Shown piece by piece: positions 1 through 5,192 of a stretch of DNA of 6,082 nt; positions within the stretch are counted from its first letter, which is position 1; each line of letters opens with the position of its first letter. The notes under the pieces are model-generated. The model was not told the DNA's origin. It worked only from the letters and a program-made list of their open reading frames with translations, and did no database searches. A program made the position numbers and the translations under genes. This DNA comes from Candidatus Methanophagales archaeon (GTDB lineage: Archaea > Halobacteriota > Syntropharchaeia > Alkanophagales > Methanospirareceae), in the NCBI GenBank assembly GCA_030621535.1, contig JAUXHM010000074.1:1-6082 (forward strand), written 5' to 3'.

Positions 1-102
1 CTGTGTAAGAACATCGCAGTTCGACGGCGAATTCGCCGAAATTCTTACTGCATCCTTTACCATCGCCTCTGCTTTTCTTCCGGTTGCTAATAGTATTCTC
101 AT
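1..102 (-). CDS. Partial 5' end of a gene, probably dihydropteroate-synthase-like protein (archaeal)
   Basis: An open frame of 34 codons starts at the ATG whose A is base 102 and runs off the left edge with no stop. The protein begins MRILLATGRKAEAMVKDAV and ends CDVLTQ. A hydrophobic first strand followed by TGR-x-AE and, about 20 residues on, a second strand of the 'DVLV' kind is what I remember of the N-terminal domain of the archaeal dihydropteroate-synthase-related family (TIGR00284, N-terminal DUF6513), whose role is unsettled but has been linked to pterin metabolism. Only the first strand and helix are visible, so the family call is an inference. The reading frame is judged real because the start of this family falls exactly at this ATG. 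No Shine-Dalgarno is visible upstream. A TATA-like TTATAAAA (minus strand, 117-110) is too close to the ATG for a standard leaderless start. The gene lies in the same direction as, and downstream of, the Lrp-type regulator. Confidence 0.6.
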   Translation of the reverse strand, partial: MRILLATGRKAEAMVKDAVRISANSPSNCDVLTQ

Positions 103-197
103 AAGCGTTTTTTATAACCACAAGATTACACATCGTGGGCTCTGCCCACATCACTGCAAGCCCGGAAAGGGCGTATTTCACGAGATTATTTATTAAT

Positions 198-257
198 TTA
201 TCAAAGAAAACTTTTTTTCTTTTAGCACAGGTTTTCTTTTTTTTAAAAAAAGAAAAA
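198..257. repeat. A/T-rich dispersed repeat, copy 1
   Basis: This unit starts TTATCAAAGAAAA (198-210), then has TTTTTCTTTTAGCACA (214-229), then a near-perfect palindrome made of a C/T tract (231-244) facing AAAAAAAGAAAA (245-256). The 16-base block TTTTTCTTTTAGCACA recurs exactly at 2839-2854, and AAAAAGAAAAAGTGT recurs at 247-261 and 2937-2951. The order of blocks is the same at both loci (TTA-Y-CAAA, T-rich, TAGCACA, TTTCTTT, A-rich GAAA), so this is a shared element and not just similar base composition. Confidence 0.7.
245..257 (-). terminator. T-rich tract downstream of the Lrp-type gene
   Basis: Read on the minus strand, 257-245 is TTTTTCTTTTTTT, about 70 bases after the regulator's stop codon. 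Archaeal transcription commonly ends at such U-rich stretches without needing a strong hairpin. The tract is part of a repeat element, so a termination role is inferred from composition and position only. Confidence 0.35.
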
Positions 258-328
258 GTGTTGTGTTAATCTCGTGAAATCTCGTGGTTTATCAATTGCA
301 ATTTGTTACCAGGTTTACTATTTACGCT

Positions 329-814
329 TCATTCCTCCTCTTTTAAACACTCCCGGAGCGGGTCTTCTGATTTATCCTTTATCGTCTGATACACGATAAA
401 TGTTTCAGTCCGCTCGACAGCGCCAAAAGACTGCATTATCCTTAAGAATTCCGTCATCTCATCCTTATCGCGGAAAAGAAGCTCCAGAAAGAAGTCAAAC
501 CTGCCGAAGAGGAGTTGAATTTTCCTCACGTTTTTACTGTTGCTCAAGAACGCCTCGAGTTCCGTCCTCAGTTGCTCTTCGGGTTTTGCTATGAGCAGGA
601 CATAAGCGTTGAATGAGAACCCGAGCTTATCTGCGTCCAAACAGACCGAAAATCCTTTTGCAACGCCATCCCCCAATAGCTTCTTCAATCGCACAAAAGC
701 CACCTGCCGGCTTATCCCGCACCTTCTGCTCAGCTCCGAGTAAGATAGCCGCCCGTTCTCAAGCAATGCTCTCAAAATGCATTTGTCCTTTTTCTTCAGC
801 TTTGTTTCCCTCAT
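329..814 (-). CDS. Lrp/AsnC-family transcriptional regulator
   Basis: A 161-residue DNA-binding regulator of the Lrp/AsnC type, the usual size for the family. Residues about 7-54 form the winged helix-turn-helix: K-K-D-x-x-I-L-R-A-L-L-E-N-G-R-L-S-Y-S-E-L at the start, then CGISRQVAFVRLKKLL (32-47) as turn and recognition helix, then the wing. Residues about 68-146 form the RAM-type ligand-binding and oligomerisation domain, with a strand-helix start FNAYVLLIAKPEEQL, the central GRFDFFLELLFRDKDEM (104-120) where the family has its G-x-x-D-x-x-x-x-V-x-x motif, and a last strand TETFIVYQTIK (136-146). Proteins of this family often sense amino acids or other small metabolites and repress their own gene. 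The ligand cannot be read from the sequence. It is transcribed divergently from PEP carboxykinase across a 129-bp gap, so control of gluconeogenesis is a reasonable inference. The ATG at 814 is the only sensible start and sits about 28 bp from a TATA box, suggesting a leaderless mRNA. The C-terminal tail is acidic (ECLKEEE). Confidence 0.92.
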   Translation of the reverse strand: MRETKLKKKDKCILRALLENGRLSYSELSRRCGISRQVAFVRLKKLLGDGVAKGFSVCLDADKLGFSFNAYVLLIAKPEEQLRTELEAFLSNSKNVRKIQLLFGRFDFFLELLFRDKDEMTEFLRIMQSFGAVERTETFIVYQTIKDKSEDPLRECLKEEE

Positions 815-824
815 TTGTAAAAAT

Positions 825-842
825 TAAATATCGAAATATTTA
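825..842. promoter_or_regulatory. 18-bp palindrome, candidate operator for the Lrp-type regulator
   Basis: TAAATAT (825-831) and ATATTTA (836-842) are perfect inverted repeats separated by CGAA. The site overlaps the TATA box of the regulator gene and lies between it and the start codon. That is where a dimeric autorepressor would block TBP or RNA polymerase. Binding by this regulator is inferred, and the local A/T richness makes a chance palindrome possible. Confidence 0.4.
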
Positions 843-846
843 TAAA
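837..846 (-). promoter_or_regulatory. TATA box of the Lrp-type gene (probably leaderless)
   Basis: On the minus strand 846-837 reads TTTATAAATA, a close match to the archaeal box A (TTTATATA type). Its centre is about 28 bp from the A of the start codon at 814. Archaeal transcription normally starts some 25-27 bp from the box centre, so the transcript should begin at or next to the ATG. This agrees with the absence of a Shine-Dalgarno there. Confidence 0.6.
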
Positions 847-870
847 GTGATTATATTTATTTCTTTTTAG

Positions 871-880
871 TTTATAATTA
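871..880 (+). promoter_or_regulatory. Candidate TATA box for PEP carboxykinase
   Basis: TTTATAATTA at 871-880 resembles an archaeal box A and would place the transcript start near 900, giving a leader of roughly 40 bases that includes the Shine-Dalgarno at 930-936. A second A/T candidate, TTATATTTAT at 851-860, would start the transcript near 881. Which box is used cannot be decided from sequence. Confidence 0.4.
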
Positions 881-929
881 TGGTTATGGATAAGGTTGAG
901 GACATAAAAGGGAAAGAGGAAAGCGAAGC

Positions 930-936
930 AGGAGGG
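930..936 (+). promoter_or_regulatory. Strong Shine-Dalgarno for PEP carboxykinase
   Basis: AGGAGGG lies 7 bases before the ATG at 944 and matches the CCUCC core of archaeal 16S rRNA 3' ends. There is an in-frame TAA at 905 and no other in-frame ATG after it, so this fixes the start at 944. Confidence 0.75.
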
Positions 937-943
937 ACAGAAG

Positions 944-2812
944 ATGGAAGATAAATTAAAAACACGATTAGGGGAGAAGAACTACCAGAAACTTATCGGA
1001 ATAGATAACCCGGAACTTCATCAATTCATTGCTAAGTACGTAGAGCTTTGCAATCCTGATAAAGTTTTCGTCTGCACCGATTCGCCAGAGGATGTCCAGT
1101 ATGTCAGGCAAGAAGCGATAAGAGCTGGAGAGGAAATGGAACTCGCCATCGCGGGGCATACGGTTCATTTCGACGGCTATTACGACCAGGCAAGGGATAA
1201 GAAGAATACTAAGTTCCTTCTACCACCGGGTGCTGATTTGGGCGCTAATCTAAACGCAATGGATAAGGAGAAAGGGCACATAGAGATACATAGCATTCTG
1301 AAGGATATTATGCGGGGGCACCAGCTGTTTGTGCGGTTCTTCTGTTTGGGACCGCTCAAATCGCAATTCTCAATACCCGCTGTTCAGCTTACCGATTCGG
1401 GTTATGTAGCGCATTCAGAAGATTTACTGTATAGACAGGGGTATGAGGAATTCGTAAGATTAGGACGAGCTGCACAGTTTTTCAAGTTTGTACATTCGGC
1501 GGGCGAGCTGGACGAGAGGATGACTTCCGCAGATATTGACAAACGACGCGTGTATATTGACCTTGAGGATGAAACCGTGTATAGCGTGAATACGCAGTAT
1601 GGCGGCAACACTATCGGACTTAAGAAGTTAGCGATGCGTACAGCGATAAATCGAGCATCAAAGGAAGGCTGGCTAAACGAGCACATGTTTATTATGGCTG
1701 TGCATGGCCCGTCGGGCAGGAAGACATATTTTACGGGGGCGTTTCCTTCTCTCTGCGGGAAGACCTCTACATCTATGCTGCCGGGGGAGAGCATCATCGG
1801 GGACGATATAGCTTACATAAGGAATAAAGAAGGAGTACTGCATGCAGTAAATCCGGAGAATGGAATATTTGGAATAATACAGGGCGTGAACCCCGAGGAC
1901 GACCACCTGATCTGGAAGACGCTACACTCTCCCGGTGAGATTATATTTTCAAACGTGCTGGTTACGGAAGAAGAAAGCGTGTTTTGGATTGGCAAGGCAG
2001 GAGAAGAGCCGAAAAAGGGGTTTCATCACTCCGGTGAATGGACACTAGGAAAAAGGGATGCAGAAGGTATTGAAATTTCTCTTTCACATCCAAATGCCCG
2101 GTTTACGCTTGACCTAAAACTCTTAGAGAACCGGGATTCTGAGCTTGACAGTCCTGAAGGAGTCGTAATAGGCGGGATAACATATGGTGGGCGAGATTCG
2201 GACACGAAAGTGCCGGTTGAGGAATCCTTTGACTGGATACACGGCGTTATTACGATGGGTGCCGCGCTGGAATCAGAAACGACAGCCGCAACGCTGGGGA
2301 AAGAAGGAGTGCGAAAAATTAACCCGATGAGTAACTTAGATTTCCTTTCCATACCTATTGGGAGGTATATAGCGAATCACTTGAACTTTGGCAGGGGACT
2401 AAAAAACCCGCCACCCATATTCTCGGTGAACTATTTCCTAAAAGATGCGAACGGGAATTTCACGAATGATAAAACAGACAAGGCAGTCTGGCTTAAGTGG
2501 ATGGAACTGCGTTCTCATCACGAAGTCGAGGTAATAAAAACGCCTACGGGACTCATACCGGAATATGAAGACCTTAAGAGGTTGTTTAAACAAGTGCTCG
2601 ATAAAGACTATGCCGAAAAGGACTATAATGAACAATTCACGGTACGGATTACGGAGAACTTAGCCAAAATCGAGCGAGTAATGCCGTTCTACAAGACAAA
2701 AGTTCCTGATACGCCACAAATAGTGTTTGAAGTGTTAGAAGAGCAAAAACAAAGGCTAATCCTTGCAATGGAGAAGTACGGAGATTATATTTCGCCAAAA
2801 ACATTTCTTTAA
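944..2812 (+). CDS. pckG: Phosphoenolpyruvate carboxykinase, GTP-dependent (EC 4.1.1.32)
   Basis: Cytosolic enzyme that decarboxylates and phosphorylates oxaloacetate with GTP to give PEP, CO2 and GDP, the entry to gluconeogenesis. It can run in reverse as a carboxylase. At 622 residues it has full family length. Visible motifs: QARDKKNTKFLLPPG (82-96), carrying a basic residue likely equivalent to the substrate-binding arginine of animal PEPCK; YGGNTIGLKKLAMR (219-232), with the paired metal-site lysines; WLNEHM (243-248), with the metal-ligand histidine at 247; the P-loop FPSLCGKTSTS (267-277), including the family's reactive cysteine at 271; kinase-2 GDDIAYI (286-292), with metal-binding aspartates 287/288; HPNARF (382-387); SPEGVVIGGITYGGR (403-417); and a C-terminal lobe with PPPIFSVNYFLKD (489-501). 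The P-loop form and overall layout place it in the GTP clade, not the ATP-using PckA clade. No key residue appears missing. It stands alone between the divergent regulator and the por genes, 145 bp from porG. Its last codons and stop lie inside an A/T-rich repeat unit, so the extreme C-terminus may be repeat-derived. Confidence 0.97.
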   Translation: MEDKLKTRLGEKNYQKLIGIDNPELHQFIAKYVELCNPDKVFVCTDSPEDVQYVRQEAIRAGEEMELAIAGHTVHFDGYYDQARDKKNTKFLLPPGADLGANLNAMDKEKGHIEIHSILKDIMRGHQLFVRFFCLGPLKSQFSIPAVQLTDSGYVAHSEDLLYRQGYEEFVRLGRAAQFFKFVHSAGELDERMTSADIDKRRVYIDLEDETVYSVNTQYGGNTIGLKKLAMRTAINRASKEGWLNEHMFIMAVHGPSGRKTYFTGAFPSLCGKTSTSMLPGESIIGDDIAYIRNKEGVLHAVNPENGIFGIIQGVNPEDDHLIWKTLHSPGEIIFSNVLVTEEESVFWIGKAGEEPKKGFHHSGEWTLGKRDAEGIEISLSHPNARFTLDLKLLENRDSELDSPEGVVIGGITYGGRDSDTKVPVEESFDWIHGVITMGAALESETTAATLGKEGVRKINPMSNLDFLSIPIGRYIANHLNFGRGLKNPPPIFSVNYFLKDANGNFTNDKTDKAVWLKWMELRSHHEVEVIKTPTGLIPEYEDLKRLFKQVLDKDYAEKDYNEQFTVRITENLAKIERVMPFYKTKVPDTPQIVFEVLEEQKQRLILAMEKYGDYISPKTFL

Positions 2813-2838
2813 AAAAGAAAGCTTTACCAAAAAAATAG

Positions 2839-2848
2839 TTTTTCTTTT
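2839..2848 (+). terminator. T-rich tract after PEPCK
   Basis: TTTTTCTTTT lies 26 bases after the PEPCK stop codon and just after a 7-bp palindrome (2804-2820). It fits the U-rich archaeal terminator pattern. Because it is part of the repeat unit, termination is inferred and partial readthrough into por is possible. Confidence 0.35.
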
Positions 2849-2894
2849 AGCACAAACCTTTCTTTGAAAAAGAAAGCTTTACCAAAGAAACTTG

Positions 2895-2902
2895 TATTTT
2901 TA
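2895..2902 (+). promoter_or_regulatory. Weak TATA-like box before porG
   Basis: TATTTTTA at 2895-2902 is the best box A candidate in the gap. It would start a transcript near 2925, about 33 bases before the porG ATG. The match is poor and lies within repeat sequence, so the por promoter is not firmly located. Confidence 0.2.
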
Positions 2903-2957
2903 GTAAAGGTTTTTGCTTGCAAAAAAGTTTTTTGGTAAAAAGAAAAAGTGTATTGAA

Positions 2958-3503
2958 ATGATAGAGATATGTATATATGGGAGAGGGGGGCAAGGAGGGG
3001 TTACGTTAGCGGAGTTAGTCGCACATGCAGCCATCTTAGAGGGTAAACATGCGCAATCAATGCCTTCTTTTGGTCCTGAGAGGCGGGGAGCGCCCGTTTT
3101 CGCATTCTTACGAGTAGACGAAACAGAACGAATAAAAGTCCGAGCTGAGATAAAAGAGCCCGATGTGCTACTCGTGCTTGACCCGGGTCTGCTAGGGGTT
3201 GGCGATGTCGTTTCACGGCTTAAAAAGGATGGAATGACGATAGTCAACACGATAAAATCGCATGACGAGATGAAATCAAAAATAGAGGCGAATAAAATAG
3301 CAACCGTAGATGCAATGGGCATTGCGAGGGCGGTTCTGGGTTTGCCTATTGTCAATACGACAATGATAGGAGCGCTGGTAAAAGCAACGGGAATAGTTAA
3401 GTTGGAGTCCATGGAGGCTCCAATGGAAGAACGCTTTGGAAAGGTTGCGGCGAAGAACATCGCAGCGATGAGAAAAGCGTATGAAGAAACGGTGGTCAGC
3501 TAA
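2958..3503 (+). CDS. porG: Pyruvate:ferredoxin oxidoreductase, gamma subunit
   Basis: Gamma subunit of the heterotetrameric POR that interconverts pyruvate + CoA with acetyl-CoA + CO2 using ferredoxin. This chain corresponds to the gamma domain of fused bacterial enzymes and packs against the alpha and beta chains. The 181-residue protein opens with the family hallmark MIEICIYGRGGQGGVT (1-16) and carries the second conserved block SMPSFGPERRGAPV (34-47). The later DPGLL and NTTMIGAL segments are also typical of the pyruvate/2-ketoisovalerate gamma family. A TTG at 2913 would add 15 residues (MLAKKFFGKKKKCIE). I reject it because those codons are A/T-rich repeat sequence and the family starts directly at M-I-E-I. 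No good Shine-Dalgarno precedes the ATG at 2958. It is the first gene of the por cluster, and its TAA is only 2 bases from the porD ATG. Confidence 0.94.
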   Translation: MIEICIYGRGGQGGVTLAELVAHAAILEGKHAQSMPSFGPERRGAPVFAFLRVDETERIKVRAEIKEPDVLLVLDPGLLGVGDVVSRLKKDGMTIVNTIKSHDEMKSKIEANKIATVDAMGIARAVLGLPIVNTTMIGALVKATGIVKLESMEAPMEERFGKVAAKNIAAMRKAYEETVVS

Positions 3504-3505
3504 AA

Positions 3506-3796
3506 ATGGGTGGAGAAAAATTAGGCTGGAAAGACCTGGAACTCGGGTGTGTGGTTACCGAGCCCGGAAGTGCTGGTGAGTATAAAACAGGTGATTGGCG
3601 GTCTGAAAGGCCTGTTCGTGAGAACGAGAAGTGCATAAAATGCGGGATATGCTATATCTACTGTCCGGAGGCGTGCATAAAGGAGGATGAAGAAGGGTAC
3701 TTCGAAGCCGACTTGTATTATTGCAAGGGATGTGGAATCTGCGCGCATGAATGCCCGAAAGGCGTAATAACGATGGTTGAGGAGGTGGAAGAATAG
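3506..3796 (+). CDS. porD: Pyruvate:ferredoxin oxidoreductase, delta subunit (2x[4Fe-4S] ferredoxin-like)
   Basis: Electron-transfer subunit of POR that passes electrons between the TPP-bound intermediate's cluster on the beta chain and external ferredoxin. The 96-residue protein has a family-typical lead segment (GSAGEYKTGDWRSERPV, 21-37) followed by two complete CxxCxxCxxxCP motifs: C43, C46, C49, C53 and C73, C76, C79, C83, enough for two [4Fe-4S] clusters. C57 is an extra cysteine. The C-terminus is acidic (VEEVEE). GGTGGT at the end of porG (3491-3496) is a plausible ribosome site for the ATG at 3506, and the 2-base spacing implies co-transcription and probably coupled translation with porG. 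A 61-bp gap separates it from the chosen porA start. Confidence 0.95.
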   Translation: MGGEKLGWKDLELGCVVTEPGSAGEYKTGDWRSERPVRENEKCIKCGICYIYCPEACIKEDEEGYFEADLYYCKGCGICAHECPKGVITMVEEVEE

Positions 3797-3845
3797 AATA
3801 GTGGAGAAAAACAAAAAACCTCAAAAAAACGCTTTACTAAACACT

Positions 3846-3851
3846 GAAGGA
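3846..3851 (+). promoter_or_regulatory. Shine-Dalgarno that decides the porA start
   Basis: GAAGGA lies 6 bases before the ATG at 3858. No comparable site serves the longer in-frame start at 3777, which sits inside the end of porD. This and the family's usual N-terminus favour 3858. Confidence 0.6.
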
Positions 3852-3857
3852 ACTAAA

Positions 3858-5045
3858 ATGAAGAAAGAAAAAGTAGTGGGTTTGGAAGGTTCTTTTGCCG
3901 TTGCCGAGGCGGTTCGACTGGCAAACACTGACGTTATCGCCGCATATCCGATCACACCGCAGACGCACATCGTGGAACGGCTATCGGAAATGGTGGCAGA
4001 GGGCGAGTTGGATGCGGAATTTATCTGCGTTGAGAGCGAGCATACTGCGATGAGCGCATGTGTAGGTGCGTCAGCGGCAGGCGCACGCGTGTTTACGTGC
4101 ACCGCGGGTCAGGGCTTGGAATTAATGCATGAAGTGCTGTACATACCGTCTTCAATGAGGCTGCCAGTGGTTGCGGTGATAGCAAACCGCGCTTTATCCG
4201 CACCTCTCTCTGTGTGGTGCGACCACTCGGATATGATGGCTGTTCGGGATATAGGCTGGATACAGATGTTAGCAGAGAACAACCAGCAGGCATTTGATTT
4301 GACGCTGTGTGCGTACAGGATAGCGGAGGATAGTGATGTTCTGTTCCCCGCGATGGTGCATATTGATGGTTTTTATCTGTCACACGTAATTGAAGACATG
4401 AGTTTGCCGGAAGACGAAGAAGTAGCAGGGTTCATTCCGGAATACGAGTACCCTTTTACGTTAGACCCAGACAAGCCGGTGAGCATGGGCTGTTACGCCC
4501 CACCATTCATATACCCGGAGGCAAAGAAGGCGCAGGAAGTCGCGTTTGAGAGCACGATACCGCAAATATTGGAAACGTGGAAAGCGTTTGGCGACCGTTT
4601 CGGCAGGTATTACGCACCGGTTGAGAAATACCGGATGGAAAATGCGAAAATTGCGCTATTGACGATGGGCAGTTGCAGTGAAACGGCAATGCTTGCGATA
4701 GATGAACTGCGAGCTAAAGGGGAGGATGTAGGACTTATAAGATTGCGATTGTGGCGCCCTTTTCCATTCAAGGAGTTCAGAGAGGCAGTAAAGGACGTGG
4801 AGGTGCTTGTGGTGTTAGACCGCTGTGTATCGTTTGGAATGGGCGGTCCTGTTTGCTCAGAGGTGAAATCGGCGTTGTATGACCAGCAAAAGAAACCGCA
4901 TGTGGTGGGTTTTATCGGTGGGCTTGGAGGACGCGACATACTGATAGAAGGATTTGAGTATATGATACGAAGCGCGTTGGAAAAGGTGAAAGCGATAGAG
5001 CGAGGAGAGGAAATCGAAACGGAGATGATAGGGGTGAGGGAGTGA
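3858..5045 (+). CDS. porA: Pyruvate:ferredoxin oxidoreductase, alpha subunit
   Basis: Alpha chain of POR, carrying the pyrimidine-binding half of the TPP site together with the beta chain. The 395 residues match the family's usual length of about 390-400. Motifs in order: EGSFAVAEAVRLA (10-22); AAYPITPQT (28-36), the substrate/TPP-site loop with its threonine; CVESEHTAM (58-66), with the glutamate expected to activate TPP; TAGQGLELMHE (82-92); RLPVVAVIANRALSAPLSVWCDHSD (101-125), characteristic of pyruvate-type enzymes; WIQMLAENNQQAFD (134-147). A C-terminal transketolase-like region follows with LLTMGS (267-272), RLWRPFPF (297-304) and GLGGRD (355-360). An ATG at 3777 would add 27 very basic residues and overlap porD. 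That extension is unlike the family and overlaps a possible repeat relic, so it is rejected. porB follows after an unusual 147-bp gap filled by an inverted repeat. No missing key residue was noticed. Confidence 0.95.
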   Translation: MKKEKVVGLEGSFAVAEAVRLANTDVIAAYPITPQTHIVERLSEMVAEGELDAEFICVESEHTAMSACVGASAAGARVFTCTAGQGLELMHEVLYIPSSMRLPVVAVIANRALSAPLSVWCDHSDMMAVRDIGWIQMLAENNQQAFDLTLCAYRIAEDSDVLFPAMVHIDGFYLSHVIEDMSLPEDEEVAGFIPEYEYPFTLDPDKPVSMGCYAPPFIYPEAKKAQEVAFESTIPQILETWKAFGDRFGRYYAPVEKYRMENAKIALLTMGSCSETAMLAIDELRAKGEDVGLIRLRLWRPFPFKEFREAVKDVEVLVVLDRCVSFGMGGPVCSEVKSALYDQQKKPHVVGFIGGLGGRDILIEGFEYMIRSALEKVKAIERGEEIETEMIGVRE

Positions 5046-5068
5046 GGAGGAAGAGATAAAAAATTATT

Positions 5069-5160
5069 AACCACAGATTACACAGATTAACACAGATAGA
5101 CGATAAGAATCAACACGGTTAAACTAAAATAAATCTGCGTAAATCAGTGTAAATCTGTGT
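5069..5160. repeat. Inverted array of CACAGATTA-type repeats between porA and porB
   Basis: The left arm (5069-5100) begins AACCAC and contains three head-to-tail copies of a 9-10 bp word: CACAGATTA at 5072-5080 and 5081-5089, and CACAGATAG at 5091-5099. The right arm (5131-5160), read on the minus strand, has CACAGATTTA, CACTGATTTA and CGCAGATTT, the same word at a 10-bp period facing the other way. The spacer (5101-5130) shows no further structure. Transcribed, the arms could pair imperfectly into a long hairpin inside the por message. From memory, very similar AACCACAGATTACACAGATT-type intergenic repeats occur in many unrelated environmental bacteria and archaea. Their function is not known to me. 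Confidence 0.8.
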
Positions 5161-5169
5161 CTCAAATGG

Positions 5170-5176
5170 AAGGAGG
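5170..5176 (+). promoter_or_regulatory. Shine-Dalgarno upstream of porB with odd spacing
   Basis: AAGGAGG is the only strong ribosome-binding sequence before porB, but it is 16 bases from the chosen ATG (5193). It is 2 bases from an out-of-frame ATG at 5179 and inside the longer in-frame candidate starting at 5166. Which start it serves is uncertain. Confidence 0.45.
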
Positions 5177-5192
5177 CTATGCTTTATATACA

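Larger units (their letters stand above)
116..289. repeat. Composite inverted-repeat element with AACCAC ends
   Basis: The left end (116-132) reads AACCACAAGATTACACA. The right end, read on the minus strand from 289 to 258, reads AACCACGAGATTTCACGAG and continues ATTAACACAACAC, so the two ends face each other. Inside is a perfect 14-bp inverted repeat, ATTTCACGAGATTA at 175-188 and its complement at 267-280. Two small GC hairpins lie in the left half: GTGGGC-TCT-GCCCAC at 135-149 and GCCC-GGAAA-GGGC at 160-172. The core, 198-257, is an A/T-rich palindrome-rich unit that is also found after the PEPCK gene. No coding frame is evident. No clear target-site duplication flanks the 14-bp repeat, so it is not called a transposon remnant. 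It fills most of the gap between the regulator and the left-edge gene. Confidence 0.7.
2804..2951. repeat. A/T-rich 55-bp repeat cluster between PEPCK and porG
   Basis: Two 32-bp direct copies, 2804-2835 and 2859-2890, are 55 bp apart and agree at 30 of 32 positions. Each holds the palindrome TTTCTTT-NNN-AAAGAAA (2804-2820 and 2859-2875) followed by GCTTTACCAAA. The block TTTTTCTTTTAGCACA (2839-2854) between them matches 214-229 exactly. A third, diverged unit begins at 2879 with TTACCAAAGAAA and contains TTTTTGC-TT-GCAAAAA (2910-2925). The cluster closes with TTTGGTAAA (2931-2939), the exact complement of TTTACCAAA at 2878-2886, so the last part can fold on itself. AAACCTTT (2854-2861) likewise faces AAAGGTTT (2905-2912). 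The first copy overlaps the last three codons of the PEPCK gene. The whole gap between PEPCK and porG is made of this material. Confidence 0.75.

Noticed and set aside
175..280. MITE or insertion-sequence remnant bounded by the 14-bp inverted repeat
   Set aside because: There is no target-site duplication (flanks differ), no transposase trace, and the right arm continues past 280 into more of the same repeat. It is kept only as a repeat.
103..328. tRNA or other structured RNA gene in the left gap
   Set aside because: The small GC hairpins at 135-149 and 160-172 do not form a cloverleaf, and no tRNA consensus (such as GGTTCAAATCC) is seen.
400..594. Plus-strand open frame opposite the regulator gene
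   Set aside because: It lies wholly within the minus-strand Lrp-type gene, has arginine/serine-rich shadow composition and no recognisable domain.
1402..1797. 131-codon minus-strand frame within PEPCK
   Set aside because: It is the antisense shadow of well-conserved PEPCK codons, with no domain and no ribosome site.
2913..2957. Longer porG starting at TTG 2913
   Set aside because: The 15 extra residues are lysine-rich translation of the A/T repeat, and the family begins at MIEI at 2958.
2900..3460. 186-codon minus-strand frame opposite porG
   Set aside because: It is antisense to the highly conserved porG frame, with serine/threonine-rich shadow composition.
3777..3857. Longer porA starting inside porD at 3777
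   Set aside because: The extension is basic and unlike PorA N-termini. A Shine-Dalgarno precedes the ATG at 3858.
4610..5074. 154-codon minus-strand frame opposite the end of porA
   Set aside because: It is antisense to conserved PorA C-terminal motifs and has no independent evidence of coding.
5069..5160. CRISPR array in the porA-porB gap
   Set aside because: The repeated words are 9-10 bp with no unique spacers, and the two arms face each other. This is an inverted repeat, not a CRISPR.
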